A DNA stretch of 64,000 nucleotides from G051132615 sp051132615 (GTDB lineage: Bacteria > Pseudomonadota > Gammaproteobacteria > Burkholderiales > Neisseriaceae): positions 3,135,544 to 3,199,543 of the forward strand of contig NZ_CP152375.1 of the NCBI RefSeq assembly GCF_051132615.1, written 5' to 3'. This document shows positions 27,450 to 36,910 of the stretch, one piece after another; positions within the stretch are counted from its first letter, which is position 1, and each line of letters begins with the position of its first letter. Below the pieces are notes generated by a model. The model worked only from the letters and a program-made list of their open reading frames with translations, was not told where the DNA came from and ran no database searches. The translations under genes and the position numbers were made by a program.

Positions 27450-29215
27450 TTAAAAGACCCAATTAAAATAAACTTTAGCACCATGATCCTGAGTGTCAGC
27501 ACCAATTTGACCATTATACATTAATCCTATATTCGTGTTCTTGCTTAAACTTGCCTCCATACCAAACTCAAGGGCGGCCGTGTTCTTTTCAATGGGGGTT
27601 CCTTTAACCTCAAATCCTTTACCGCCACTTTGGAAACTTAAATTCGCAATCGTATCCTTTTGATTAAATGCGTGGCGCCAACCTGCCTTCGCCCATACTT
27701 TGGCTGGCTGACCTTTGCCTAGCTCAAATTGATGCGTCGCTTTTGTGCCTATAGTCGAGAAGAATATATCACTCTTATCTGAGTCACTCATCAGTTTTGC
27801 TATGCCACCTTTTTCAGTAAAACCATCTGTTTTTAAGTGAACATAAGCACCACTGACAAACGGTTCTAATTCGGTGGTTTTGCCTACTTGGAATTTATAG
27901 CTGCCTTCAGCAAAAACCTGTGTGGTTTGTGCATCGTAATTGGCGGTGACTCTGTCTTTTAAGCCAGGAAACTCAATGTTTCGGGTCGTGGAGAAGTCAT
28001 GCCAGCTATGACCTGCACCCAATCGAACAGAAGCATTACCCCATTGTCCTTGTGTGTACACACCTATATGGGCGTCATCTCTATCTGCATTTGAGTGTCT
28101 GTTGTCTACATCAAGCTCCGCTCTACTGTAACCGCCCATAAAGCCTACTTGCCATTGTTCTCCTAACTGTTTGTCTGCTCCTAGGAAGAAACCACCTATA
28201 TCTCGTTTTAAATCTGCTGCATTATCATTGCCTTTAAACTTACCCCATGAGCCAAAGGTGTGAACCCAAACACCATTACTGCTGCTTTGTAAGCGTTTAT
28301 TGATGGCTTCTCTTAAGAAACGACTGTCCTCCAGTAATGCTCCTTTAGCTGAAGCATGGATTTCTCCTGACAACTGATCAAAGGCATTTTTTGCATCTTC
28401 TATGGTTTGTTGTGAGGTGATCAGGTCATAAATATCGCCATCACCTTGTTCTTCAATATCTTTACCTACAGAACATTGGTTATCTGTCATGCCCTCAGTA
28501 CAAAAGCCAACACTATTGCGAGTGACGACTAAGTAAACATTTTGAGGATCATAGTCATGGGTTAAGTTCACAAAGGCCAGCTTTTGTACCCCATCAAATT
28601 GACCAATAACACTGCCTGTTGCTTCTAGGATTTTCCAACGGCTGCCTTCGGTATAAAGGGTAAAATCACCTGAGGCAACGGGTTTAATGGTGCCACCATT
28701 TAAATAAGCATCACCATTAACCAAAATAACATCGGCTACATAAGGTGAGGCTAATGAAGTATCGGTTGTGATATTGGTGGTATAAGTGGAACCTGCTTGA
28801 GTAGTCAAGTCACCATCAATGGTGAGGGTTGCTGGAGCAGAAGAGCCATATTCTCCCGGAGCGATATTGCCTCCACTGTGTAATGTGGTGCTGCCCACAG
28901 AGCCGATACCTGCTAAAGTGCCTTGAGAAGACACAGAAACGGTTCCACCTAAGGTGCTGTTGGCAACAAAGGTGCCCCCAACAATATCGGTTTTACCTGA
29001 AAAGTTTGTTTGATCGGTATTAAATAGGGTGACCCCGTTGATGTTTTTAATGGTGCCTTGACCAGCAGTGCTGCTCACCAGCTCTGTATCAAAGCTGTAG
29101 TTACCTGTTTGATCGGTATGATTGAATACGACAGAACCTTGTCCTGCACCAAAGATAACAGACTTAGCCTCTAAAGTGCCTACCGCTTGGGCTGCTTGTC
29201 CTTCCGCTGCGCCAA
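27450..29215 (-). repeat. 1,766-bp inverted repeat, left copy (3' part of AT1)
   Basis: This segment equals 55481-57246 in reverse complement. Identity starts at TTGGCGCAGCGGAAGG and ends at the stop codon, and flanks diverge at once on both sides. Translations are identical for about 470 residues and then differ by only five substitutions near the C-terminus. Both copies are exactly 1,766 bp, so there are no net indels. Confidence 0.92.
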
Positions 29216-30485
29216 TGGTTAAAATACCTTTAGAACCTGCTTCATCAGCAAGGTATAAATCGCCTAAACCACCTTGAAAATTGGTTAAGTCCATATAATT
29301 TGATGAATTCACTGGATCATAGTGGTCTACTATTTCACCTTTACCAATAGCAACCAAACCACCATTATTAATGGTTAAATATCCTTCACCAGATACACCA
29401 ACGTGCAGTTTACCTACTTCTGTAGACCCCATCTGGTCATAACCACCTTTACCCATCACCCACCATTTTGAATCATTGCCAGAGACAAGAATACTCCCTA
29501 TACCTCCATCCACACCAAGCCGTGAAACAGTATCTGAAAGCCCATATGAGTGTTCAAATGTTTGAAACATGCCACCATCTAAGATGTTGATATAACCAGA
29601 CCCACCATTGTTACCCAAAATCATACCAGCACTAAAAGTTGCTCTACTAATATCACCTTGGGCCGAATGCCCAGATATATTAATAACCCCCTGACCACCA
29701 GCATCACCTATTATGGCACCAATCTCACCGGAGGAATTATAAAGGCTAGAAGAAATTTTACCGCCGGCTAAAACATTAACTGTACCAACACTATTGGCTC
29801 CAGAACCAACAAGTAATGATTCTGTGCCATTGTCTTCATATCGCTGTCCATTAAAAGCAATACCACCGCCATCGATATTAACTGTTGCTACCCCTCCATT
29901 AATACCAATAGCAGCACCATTGTCTGCGACAACGTACCCTTTTTGCATATTTTGATTTTCTATTGACTTACCAGAACCTAATATATTTACCGTACCAACA
30001 CTACCTGCACCATCTCCAATAACAAATGGTGACATATTATGGATAAAAAGATCTAAACGACCTCCTGCAGGATTACGCATGTCAATATCAAGTTGCCCCG
30101 CTCCTCCATCTACACCAATTGTAAATTTCTCAGAACTAATAGCTAACTGACCGGTCAGAGAAGGATCTATCTTAAAAACAAGGTGCCCTGTATTATCTTG
30201 CCCCTTTCCCACAGAAAGAGATTTGTTCTCGAATAAACCAGTATATTCATCAAAAACTACAACAGGTGCATTTGCCGCATTATTTGTATTAATAATAACG
30301 TCATCGTTGTAATCAGGTAAGCCTTCACTCCAGTTATTGTCATTAGAAACATCACTGTCTTCTGAACCCAACCAAAAATTATCTGATGCTGCAACTGGTG
30401 TTGCCGCGAACGCTAAAGCACTTAATACAGCGGACAAATTATTCTTTAATGAGAATTTTTTCACATATTGTTTATTCGTTACCAC
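27450..30485 (-). CDS. Type Va autotransporter AT1
   Basis: This 1011-residue protein starts at a GTG preceded by TAAGGG. The signal peptide has a basic region (KKFSLKNN) and a hydrophobic core ending in TPVAAS. The passenger is a beta-helix of repeated blocks such as GSVGTVNILGSGKSI and GGSGYINILDGG, which recur about every 50-60 residues. A cysteine pair (FCTEGMTDNQC) lies at about 660-670 and the translocator barrel fills the last ~280 residues, ending in a terminal Phe. From residue 424 on, the coding DNA is nearly identical to AT2, while the first 423 residues differ. It lies downstream of the acyl-modification operon, separated by 287 bp. Adhesion or surface interaction is likely; no enzymatic motif is seen. 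Confidence 0.88.
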   Translation of the reverse strand: MVTNKQYVKKFSLKNNLSAVLSALAFAATPVAASDNFWLGSEDSDVSNDNNWSEGLPDYNDDVIINTNNAANAPVVVFDEYTGLFENKSLSVGKGQDNTGHLVFKIDPSLTGQLAISSEKFTIGVDGGAGQLDIDMRNPAGGRLDLFIHNMSPFVIGDGAGSVGTVNILGSGKSIENQNMQKGYVVADNGAAIGINGGVATVNIDGGGIAFNGQRYEDNGTESLLVGSGANSVGTVNVLAGGKISSSLYNSSGEIGAIIGDAGGQGVINISGHSAQGDISRATFSAGMILGNNGGSGYINILDGGMFQTFEHSYGLSDTVSRLGVDGGIGSILVSGNDSKWWVMGKGGYDQMGSTEVGKLHVGVSGEGYLTINNGGLVAIGKGEIVDHYDPVNSSNYMDLTNFQGGLGDLYLADEAGSKGILTIGAAEGQAAQAVGTLEAKSVIFGAGQGSVVFNHTDQTGNYSFDTELVSSTAGQGTIKNINGVTLFNTDQTNFSGKTDIVGGTFVANSTLGGTVSVSSQGTLAGIGSVGSTTLHSGGNIAPGEYGSSAPATLTIDGDLTTQAGSTYTTNITTDTSLASPYVADVILVNGDAYLNGGTIKPVASGDFTLYTEGSRWKILEATGSVIGQFDGVQKLAFVNLTHDYDPQNVYLVVTRNSVGFCTEGMTDNQCSVGKDIEEQGDGDIYDLITSQQTIEDAKNAFDQLSGEIHASAKGALLEDSRFLREAINKRLQSSSNGVWVHTFGSWGKFKGNDNAADLKRDIGGFFLGADKQLGEQWQVGFMGGYSRAELDVDNRHSNADRDDAHIGVYTQGQWGNASVRLGAGHSWHDFSTTRNIEFPGLKDRVTANYDAQTTQVFAEGSYKFQVGKTTELEPFVSGAYVHLKTDGFTEKGGIAKLMSDSDKSDIFFSTIGTKATHQFELGKGQPAKVWAKAGWRHAFNQKDTIANLSFQSGGKGFEVKGTPIEKNTAALEFGMEASLSKNTNIGLMYNGQIGADTQDHGAKVYFNWVF

Positions 30486-30772
30486 AATTTAAACCCTTAC
30501 ATTTTTCTTGATGTTTTATAATAAAGCTCAAATATTCTATTACTGAGTCTTCTTAGAAAAACTTAAAAAATATTATCTATTAAAACTAAAATAATTACTT
30601 CTTCATAAAAAAACAACACTCAACAGATAAAACCACCTGATAAAAACTGAATTTATTTAATTTAGATTAAATAAAAATAAAAAGATGTAGATAAGAATAT
30701 AACTTAATATTGATTTATAAGATATAAATAACTATCACTTAAGGAAATGGAAATTACTTCCATAAAAAATAT
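30486..30772. other. AT-rich gap upstream of AT1
   Basis: About 290 AT-rich bases between the PPTase gene and AT1. No hairpin terminator is evident, so AT1 could be transcribed partly by read-through from the acyl-modification operon or from its own promoter here. A TAAGGG site precedes the GTG start. Confidence 0.4.
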
Positions 30773-31486
30773 TTAACTTAAAAAATATTCTAATAAAATA
30801 TTACATTTATTTAAAATAAATTGTTTTTGAACGAGATTAAAAGAAACAACGTCTATTTGAGGAAAATGCTGATTAGAAGATAAAGCCCAAGCATAGTCGC
30901 TGTTTACATGGCTTATTGAATATATTGATGTGTGTTCCTGAAATTTAATTTTATTCGTTTCCGGAATAATCTGAATTTCCTTCATTTGCCAAACACTTAA
31001 CGATTTTAATTTGAGAATAGATTCTCTAATTGTCCATAATCGCCAAAAATATGGTAGTTGCTCTGATGCTGTAAGTGTATCTAAATAAAGACACTCTTGC
31101 GTACCAAAACTGTGCTTTGCCAATTGTAAAAATTTAGGGCGATTTTGAACAACTTCTAAATCTAAACCAATCGTCCCAGAAAAAGACAATGCAACCATAA
31201 TTAAATGACCACTATGGCTAATATTAAAAGATGGTAAAGTTGGGTCTACAAAACTGGGCTTACCATTTAAACCAAGACAGATCTCAGGCAAAACTTCGAC
31301 ATGAGCAAACTGATGCAACAATTCACTGAGCAACCAACGCCCACTTAAAAATTGCAAACGTCTTTTTTCCGAAGCAAACTGATTGGCAGTATTTACTATT
31401 GTTTGATCTAACCTATGGGTAACAACAGAAACATCAGGTATCTGAGATAGATCAAAAATGGTTAAAATGGTTTTTTGAGGTAACAT
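30773..31486 (-). CDS. Sfp-type 4'-phosphopantetheinyl transferase
   Basis: This 237-residue protein has the three landmarks of Sfp/Gsp transferases: NISHSGHLIMVALS near the middle, the magnesium-binding motif GLDLEVVQ, and WTIRESILKLKS in place of the usual WxxKEA. It moves the phosphopantetheine arm from CoA to a carrier protein serine. As the last gene of the GNAT-FAAL-ACP-P450-SDR operon it most likely activates the ACP at 33660, and perhaps also the second ACP at 59589, which has no PPTase of its own nearby. The Lys to Arg change in WTIRES is conservative. Confidence 0.85.
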   Translation of the reverse strand: MLPQKTILTIFDLSQIPDVSVVTHRLDQTIVNTANQFASEKRRLQFLSGRWLLSELLHQFAHVEVLPEICLGLNGKPSFVDPTLPSFNISHSGHLIMVALSFSGTIGLDLEVVQNRPKFLQLAKHSFGTQECLYLDTLTASEQLPYFWRLWTIRESILKLKSLSVWQMKEIQIIPETNKIKFQEHTSIYSISHVNSDYAWALSSNQHFPQIDVVSFNLVQKQFILNKCNILLEYFLS

Positions 31487-31518
31487 ATAAATTTTCTAAA
31501 TACCATGATTTAGTTTAA

Positions 31519-32376
31519 TTAAATATCATTATGTTTATGAATATCTGTTGAAAAAGCCTGCTCTTTTTGGTCTTCTAAAGCCTTTAGCCTGCCAGATAAA
31601 GCTTTATGAATATTTCTAAAAGCATCACTGCCTAAAGTGAGCCGAATAGGCGCTTGATCTTGTTCTGTCACTGAAATCATGGCATCAACTACTTTATGAG
31701 CATTGCCAACATTAGGAAACTTACCCATCGCAATTAATCGACGGTAATTACCTACTGTCGTCTTTTGATACTCTGGATGTAAGGTTTCAGATAAAACCGC
31801 ATTATCATCAAATAAAGTAGCTGTTCGACCAGGTTCTATAATGGTCACTTTAATATTAAACATAACCAGTTCTCTTGCCAACGATTCGCAAAACCCTTCT
31901 ACACCCCATTTACTGGCATGATAAGCCGTTAACGCGGGATAAGAAATCTGCCCAGCCTCACTGGAAACTTGCACAATATGCCCTTTTCGCTGTGCTCTAA
32001 AATAGGGTACAAACGCTTTTATTAAGAAAATAGGCCCAAGTAAATTTGTGCTAATCTGTTGTTGAATTTGTGTTTCATTAAGCTCCTCTAGAGCCCCCAA
32101 AAGCACATAACCTGCATTACTGACCAAAACATCTATTTGTGGCAAAACCGTAAAAACCTGTTTTACTACTTTTTCTATCTCATCAAAAGAGCTGGTTAAA
32201 TCTAACTCAAAAATATGCAATCGCTGTTGATGTTTTTCTTTTAATAAATCAATTGCTTTTCGATCACTGGTTTTTCTAATCGTTACAGCAACTTGGTCAC
32301 CTCGTTGCAATAATTTTTCAGTCATTATCAAACCAAAACCACTACTGGCTCCGGTAATAAACCATGTTTTATGCAT
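31519..32376 (-). CDS. Short-chain dehydrogenase/reductase of the acyl-modification operon
   Basis: This is a complete classical SDR of 285 residues with cofactor motif TGASSGFG, NAGY, catalytic YHASK (with the preceding QVSSEAG serine) and IEPGRTATLF. A GAGGT site lies 6 bp before the ATG. It sits 10 bp downstream of the P450 gene, so the two probably act in sequence on an ACP-bound acyl chain: the P450 adds a hydroxyl and the SDR oxidises it, or reduces a ketone (inference). By itself the sequence does not fix the substrate. Confidence 0.88.
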   Translation of the reverse strand: MHKTWFITGASSGFGLIMTEKLLQRGDQVAVTIRKTSDRKAIDLLKEKHQQRLHIFELDLTSSFDEIEKVVKQVFTVLPQIDVLVSNAGYVLLGALEELNETQIQQQISTNLLGPIFLIKAFVPYFRAQRKGHIVQVSSEAGQISYPALTAYHASKWGVEGFCESLARELVMFNIKVTIIEPGRTATLFDDNAVLSETLHPEYQKTTVGNYRRLIAMGKFPNVGNAHKVVDAMISVTEQDQAPIRLTLGSDAFRNIHKALSGRLKALEDQKEQAFSTDIHKHNDI

Positions 32377-32385
32377 TATTTACCT

Positions 32386-33663
32386 CTAAGAACTGTATTT
32401 GTCACGTAAGATTACTTTTACTGGTTGACCACCAGCTCTTAACATTTGTGATTTCCAATGAAAAGAAGCAGGCTCATTTGAGCTTACCTCAAACCGTGCT
32501 AAGGCAAGAAAAGTGGCTAAAAAACCAGTCAACTCAACTAAGGCAAAATGCTTACCACCACACACTCTTGGGCCAAAACTAAAAGCAGTACTGATGCCAG
32601 AACCTGTTCGGGTATGAGGTGCCTGCATCGCTTCGGCTAGATTTAAATGCCATGGGTCTGAATGTAATTTTTGATCATGTTGAATACCAATAAAAGAAAC
32701 CAATACATTTTGATTAGCTAGTATTGACTGATCCCCTATTTTATCCTCACCTATGGCTAAACGAGCAATAATGGGCGTTGGTGGATATAACCGTAAGGCT
32801 TCTGAAATAAAGGCTGTCAATAAATCAAATTTCGATAAATGAGCCCAATCAAACTGTCCTTGCTGATAAAAAGACAATGCTTCTTGACTTAATTGGTCTT
32901 GAATATCAGGATATTGCGCCAATAAAGAACATGCCCATCCTACTGTTGCGGCTGTCGTTTCTGCACCTGCAGCAAAAAAAGTCAATAACTCATGCTCTAG
33001 AACAATATCTGATTGAGGGTCTTTATCTGCAGCCAATAATCCTTTAACCATTTCATTTGCAGGAAAATCGGCTGACCTGAACTGTTTAAAATCAGATAAA
33101 ACCTGACGACGCAAGGCAGGTAACAATGTCAATTTTTCTTTGAACAATGAACCAGTTTGCCCTTGTGGCACAAATGAATACTCTGAACCATATTCCATTA
33201 ATTGTGCCAAGTGGCTCATATTGATTTGGGTATCCGAAAATTTTACATCAAAAAAATTTTCAATCAATACGGATACAGCCATTTCACGCAAGACATCATC
33301 ACTGATGGTTTGTTTACCGTTGGCACTGTCCTTGGCTAATTGTGCTATAGCCAACTTAGCATAATCACAGGCTAATTGACAGGTACGTTCACGATCAAAC
33401 TTAGTGAAATAATACTGGGTTAATACTTGACGAATTTTCCAAGCTTGTCCATCCTCAGAAAAACGTGATGCACCCAAAGCTTGACGAAACCAAGCCATAT
33501 TTTTATGATAATTTGCTGCATTTCGCCTCAACACCCAATCAGCATCCTGCATATGCTGAATGACCAAAACACAAACACCATTTAACTGTAAATTGAAATT
33601 TTTGCCGTTGTGTTCCTTTGCCATCTGGTATAAATGGTTACAAATTTCGGTTGAACGATTCAT
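32386..33663 (-). CDS. Cytochrome P450
   Basis: This 425-residue P450 has the I-helix FFAAGAETTAATVGW, the ExxR motif in SEALRLYPPTP, and the heme-binding loop FSFGPRVCGG with Cys368 as the iron ligand. There is no N-terminal membrane anchor, so it is soluble. Its ATG overlaps the stop of the ACP gene (ATGA), which argues for tight coupling and for an ACP-tethered substrate, as known for BioI-type P450s acting on acyl-ACP. No ferredoxin or reductase gene is adjacent, so its electron donor must be encoded elsewhere. Confidence 0.9.
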   Translation of the reverse strand: MNRSTEICNHLYQMAKEHNGKNFNLQLNGVCVLVIQHMQDADWVLRRNAANYHKNMAWFRQALGASRFSEDGQAWKIRQVLTQYYFTKFDRERTCQLACDYAKLAIAQLAKDSANGKQTISDDVLREMAVSVLIENFFDVKFSDTQINMSHLAQLMEYGSEYSFVPQGQTGSLFKEKLTLLPALRRQVLSDFKQFRSADFPANEMVKGLLAADKDPQSDIVLEHELLTFFAAGAETTAATVGWACSLLAQYPDIQDQLSQEALSFYQQGQFDWAHLSKFDLLTAFISEALRLYPPTPIIARLAIGEDKIGDQSILANQNVLVSFIGIQHDQKLHSDPWHLNLAEAMQAPHTRTGSGISTAFSFGPRVCGGKHFALVELTGFLATFLALARFEVSSNEPASFHWKSQMLRAGGQPVKVILRDKYSS

Positions 33664-33893
33664 TGATTTTGTTCCAGAATCCGAGCCAAATCTTTTACAC
33701 AGGTAAGCTCCAATAAATCCATTGGGTCGACTTCTTTACCAATGGCTTTTTCAATTTCCATAACAATCATTTCAAAGGTTAAACTATCCAACTCTTGGAC
33801 AGAATGAATGGTTGCATCATCATCAATTTTTTCTACTGGAATAAACAAACATCCAGATAAAATTTCTTTGGCTTGTTGTAGGTAATGATTCAT
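33660..33893 (-). CDS. Stand-alone acyl carrier protein (operon 1)
   Basis: This 77-residue acidic helical protein has the carrier motif ELDSLTFE, with Ser37 as the phosphopantetheine site. It resembles ACPs rather than peptide carriers. It lies 13 bp after the acyl-AMP ligase and overlaps the P450 start, so it probably receives the acyl group from the ligase and presents it to the P450, SDR and GNAT. Its AGGATAA site precedes the ATG by a normal distance. A homologue is at 59589. Confidence 0.9.
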   Translation of the reverse strand: MNHYLQQAKEILSGCLFIPVEKIDDDATIHSVQELDSLTFEMIVMEIEKAIGKEVDPMDLLELTCVKDLARILEQNQ

Positions 33894-33906
33894 TTGTTAT
33901 CCTAAG

Positions 33907-35580
33907 TTAAATGTCTTTATTTAAAGTACTACTAAAAGTATCGCTTAAATACCTTTTTTTTGCTTCTGTTCGTGACAACTTCCCAGAAGAAGTAAAAGGT
34001 AAGCTATGAGCAGGAATAAATTGTACGACGGATTTTATAGCAAAAGCTTGCATCACAATGGTTTGGATATCTTCACTGAACTGATTTAATTTTGTCTGAT
34101 CTGATGTTCTACTTTGCACCAGAATAACCACTTTATCATCTTCATTATTTGGTTGTTCTACAGAGAAAACCGCGATATCTTGTTGCCGCAACTCTTGTAT
34201 GCTTTGACTCAATAGCCATTCAATATCCTGAGCCCAAATATTACGACCGTGAATTATCATTAAATCTTTTTCTCGGCCTGTAATAAAAAGTTGATTTTGA
34301 TAACGATAACCCAAATCACCTGTTTTCATAAATCCATTATCCAATACCTCGGCACAACTATGATCAACATATTCATTAATGATGCTAGGCCCCTTTATCC
34401 AAATAGAACCAATCTGCTTTTCTAAAACGAGTTGCTGCTGTTCATCCAAGATCAAATAATCATAATCAGGCAAAACACGGCCACAAGAAACAACTTCTCC
34501 TGTATCTATTTTATCGATCAATAATGGCTGACTTTGATCACGCATGGTAATAGCCAATACTGCCTCTGCCATACCATAACTTGGTAAAAATGCTTGTTGA
34601 TTGAACCCCATGGATTCAAATTTTTGAGCAAATGATCGCAAAATACTGGGCTTAATTTTCTCAGCACCAATTCCTGCAATGCGAAGATTAGATAAATCAA
34701 CTATTTGATCTTGTTTGAAACGTTTTGTCACCAATTCATAAGCAAACCCTGGTGCATATGTAATGGTGGACAATTGCTTAGACATCAACTCCAACCATAA
34801 GCTTGGCCGTCTAGCAAAAGACGTTGGTGCTAAATAATCAACACTACGCTGAGCAGCAACTGAAGCCAAAATAAACCCAACCAAGCCCATATCATGATAA
34901 AAAGGCAACCATGAAAAAGCCCTATCAGTTGGTTGTAGCTTCATGCCCTCTTTTAAAATAGCTTGGATATTCGCCATAAGCGCTTGTTGAGAAACCTCAA
35001 TGCCTTTAGGCTGTGCGGTTGAACCAGAAGAAAACTGAATATAAGCAGTTGAGTAATCGATATAATTTTTAACGCCGACCACATGAGTAAGTTGTTGGAT
35101 TAAATCCTCAAATATCAATATTTTAATCTGAGTACCATATACAGCCTGCTCAATACAAGCCTTGATTGTTATAGGGCTAATAATGGCTTCAGGCATCGCT
35201 ATTAAAGCGAGGCTTTTTAGTTTTTCCTCATAAGCCTCTTTACCCCCTAAATAAATAGTAAAAGGAAATGGACAGGGAATAGCGCCAATATATTGGCAAG
35301 CAAAAAAAATAATTAAAAATTCTGGGCCTGTTTGCCCAATGATGCCTAATTTACTACCTTCTTTAAAACCGTAATTTTTAAGCAATTGAGCCATTTTCAA
35401 AGCTTGTTCGCGTAACTGCTGGTAAGTCAACGTATGCGTCAAAACACCTGTTGATTGGTAAAAATTAACCCCTGTTTTGCCTTGTGCAGCATAATCTAAA
35501 GCCCTAGATAATGATGAAAAATCTCCTAAAACCAAAGGTAATCGTTCATTTTGGGTCACAGTTGCTAATAATTGACTCAT
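33907..35580 (-). CDS. Fatty acyl-AMP ligase (FAAL-like), operon 1
   Basis: This 557-residue adenylating enzyme starts at the ATG of MSQLLATV (a TTG four codons earlier is open). It has YIQFSSGSTAQPKGIE (P-loop), LPFYHDMGLVGFIL, PSYGMAEAVLAI, KTGDLGYR and GREKDLMIIHGRNIWAQDIE, the last being the typical FAAL hinge segment, plus SSGKLSR with the C-terminal lysine. FAALs activate free fatty acids as acyl-AMP and pass them to an ACP rather than CoA. The next gene is the ACP. A similar ligase lies at 57861. Confidence 0.9.
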   Translation of the reverse strand: MSQLLATVTQNERLPLVLGDFSSLSRALDYAAQGKTGVNFYQSTGVLTHTLTYQQLREQALKMAQLLKNYGFKEGSKLGIIGQTGPEFLIIFFACQYIGAIPCPFPFTIYLGGKEAYEEKLKSLALIAMPEAIISPITIKACIEQAVYGTQIKILIFEDLIQQLTHVVGVKNYIDYSTAYIQFSSGSTAQPKGIEVSQQALMANIQAILKEGMKLQPTDRAFSWLPFYHDMGLVGFILASVAAQRSVDYLAPTSFARRPSLWLELMSKQLSTITYAPGFAYELVTKRFKQDQIVDLSNLRIAGIGAEKIKPSILRSFAQKFESMGFNQQAFLPSYGMAEAVLAITMRDQSQPLLIDKIDTGEVVSCGRVLPDYDYLILDEQQQLVLEKQIGSIWIKGPSIINEYVDHSCAEVLDNGFMKTGDLGYRYQNQLFITGREKDLMIIHGRNIWAQDIEWLLSQSIQELRQQDIAVFSVEQPNNEDDKVVILVQSRTSDQTKLNQFSEDIQTIVMQAFAIKSVVQFIPAHSLPFTSSGKLSRTEAKKRYLSDTFSSTLNKDI

Positions 35581-35599
35581 ACTTATTTTCAAAAACCAT

Positions 35600-36205
35600 T
35601 TAAGTTTTATTTTTAGAAATTATTTCGGAAAATAACGGCTCTTTAAATGAAGCAAACACCATGACATCCATACGTTCCCCTGCAACAGACAAACATTCTT
35701 TTCTTAACCTTGCTTCGAACACAAAACGGGTATTATTAATAAAGTTAAACAGCATTTTTCTGTTTTTTGCGATGACCCTTGCTGTTATTTTGTCGATATC
35801 TCGGTAGGTATAAAAATGATCCAATAAGGCATCAATGGTTGCCCAAAGCACCCCTCTACCTTGATATTCTGGTTCTCCTATCCCTGTTGTGATATTGCCC
35901 ACTTTATGGGCTAAACCAATATCTAAAGTATAAAACCCTACCAACAAACCGTTTGTTTGATCAAAAATACCAATCAGATAATTATTTAAATTATTAAAAC
36001 TTTGTACAAAAGCCTGTAGTTGTTCAAAAGAAAAATGAACGTGTGCTAAATTTAACCCTTCCATCATTTTTGGGTCATTTAACCATGTTAAAAAACGATC
36101 GGACACATCTTGAACAGTCAAACTACGCAAAATATAACCATTCGTTTCAATATGTATGGGCATGCCCACATTAGTTCTGGCTTGAGAAGCTGTTGATTGA
36201 CTCAC
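35600..36205 (-). CDS. GNAT family N-acyltransferase, operon 1
   Basis: This 201-residue protein begins at a GTG preceded by AAGGA. The fold is GNAT: ILRSLTVQDVSDRFLTWLND, VGFYTLDIGLAHKVGNITTGIGEPEYQGRGVLW (the glycine-rich donor loop is PEYQGRGV) and MLFNFINNTRFVFEARLRKE. It is closest in style to RimJ/PseH-like acetyltransferases. It is the first gene of the six-gene operon and is paralogous to the GNAT at 57283, which also neighbours an autotransporter, FAAL and ACP. The acceptor is unknown; acetyl-CoA or an acyl-ACP could be the donor. Confidence 0.82.
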   Translation of the reverse strand: MSQSTASQARTNVGMPIHIETNGYILRSLTVQDVSDRFLTWLNDPKMMEGLNLAHVHFSFEQLQAFVQSFNNLNNYLIGIFDQTNGLLVGFYTLDIGLAHKVGNITTGIGEPEYQGRGVLWATIDALLDHFYTYRDIDKITARVIAKNRKMLFNFINNTRFVFEARLRKECLSVAGERMDVMVFASFKEPLFSEIISKNKT

Positions 36206-36230
36206 AAAAATTCCTTTTTATCAAACCCAA

Positions 36231-36254
36231 TTGATTCAAATTTATAAGAATCAA
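36231..36254. promoter_or_regulatory. Candidate operator upstream of the acyl-modification operon
   Basis: TTGATTC and GAATCAA form an inverted repeat around a 10-base AT spacer, about 26 bp upstream of the operon's first start codon. The form (T-N11-A inside) fits a LysR-type binding site, and a LysR gene lies just upstream. It is AT-rich and could occur by chance. Confidence 0.35.
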
Positions 36255-36348
36255 ATCTATTTTCAACAAAATAAAAAAATGAATTTTAACATTTAAAATC
36301 AAATACACCCACTGTTTATTTGAAAATAATTGGGTTATACATCTTCGC

Positions 36349-36888
36349 TCAGAAGCCTGAATTAGGTTGTGTTAAAAATATAAGCTCTTCTGGTGTTGAT
36401 TGGCGAGCTAAAATTTCATTCCTATGGGGGTAACGCCCGAAACGGTCAATAATGTGTTTATGGCGTAGCTCATAGTCCAATGTTTCAGGCATATCCAACT
36501 CTTCAAACAAAGAAACGGCATGAGTATGAATGAGCTTTGATTCTGAATGCATATAAGGCATATATAAAAAACGGCGTTTTTCCACATCAAGCTGTTTTGC
36601 TAAACCAAGAAAAACAGCTTCTTGTGCCAAAGCTAAAGCCATAGGATCTTGTGCAAATGCACGAGCATCATTTCGATATATGTTACGAGAAAACTGATCT
36701 AAAATAATGACTTCAGCCAAACGGCCAATCATACTTTCGCGCCAATGAGCAAGCTCTCCCTTGATAACCATAAGGAGCCAAGACTCAAAACGCTCTTTAA
36801 TGAGTGCATCAAAATCATCATCTTTTTTAAACCATAACTCATGATCAATTTCGTCAAACCAAAAATGTACGATATCTTGTGCTTCCAT
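36349..36888 (-). CDS. DUF924 family protein
   Basis: This 179-residue all-helical protein matches DUF924 through DIVHFWFDEIDHELWFKKDD at the start, VIILDQFSRNIYR in the middle, and FLYMPYMHSES. The family has TPR-like helices but no known activity. It lies 22 bp downstream of the LysR gene and is probably co-transcribed with it. A 143-bp gap separates it from the acyl-modification operon, so it is likely not part of that unit. Confidence 0.88.
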   Translation of the reverse strand: MEAQDIVHFWFDEIDHELWFKKDDDFDALIKERFESWLLMVIKGELAHWRESMIGRLAEVIILDQFSRNIYRNDARAFAQDPMALALAQEAVFLGLAKQLDVEKRRFLYMPYMHSESKLIHTHAVSLFEELDMPETLDYELRHKHIIDRFGRYPHRNEILARQSTPEELIFLTQPNSGF

Positions 36889-36910
36889 ATAAATTCCTTT
36901 ATAACCTATT

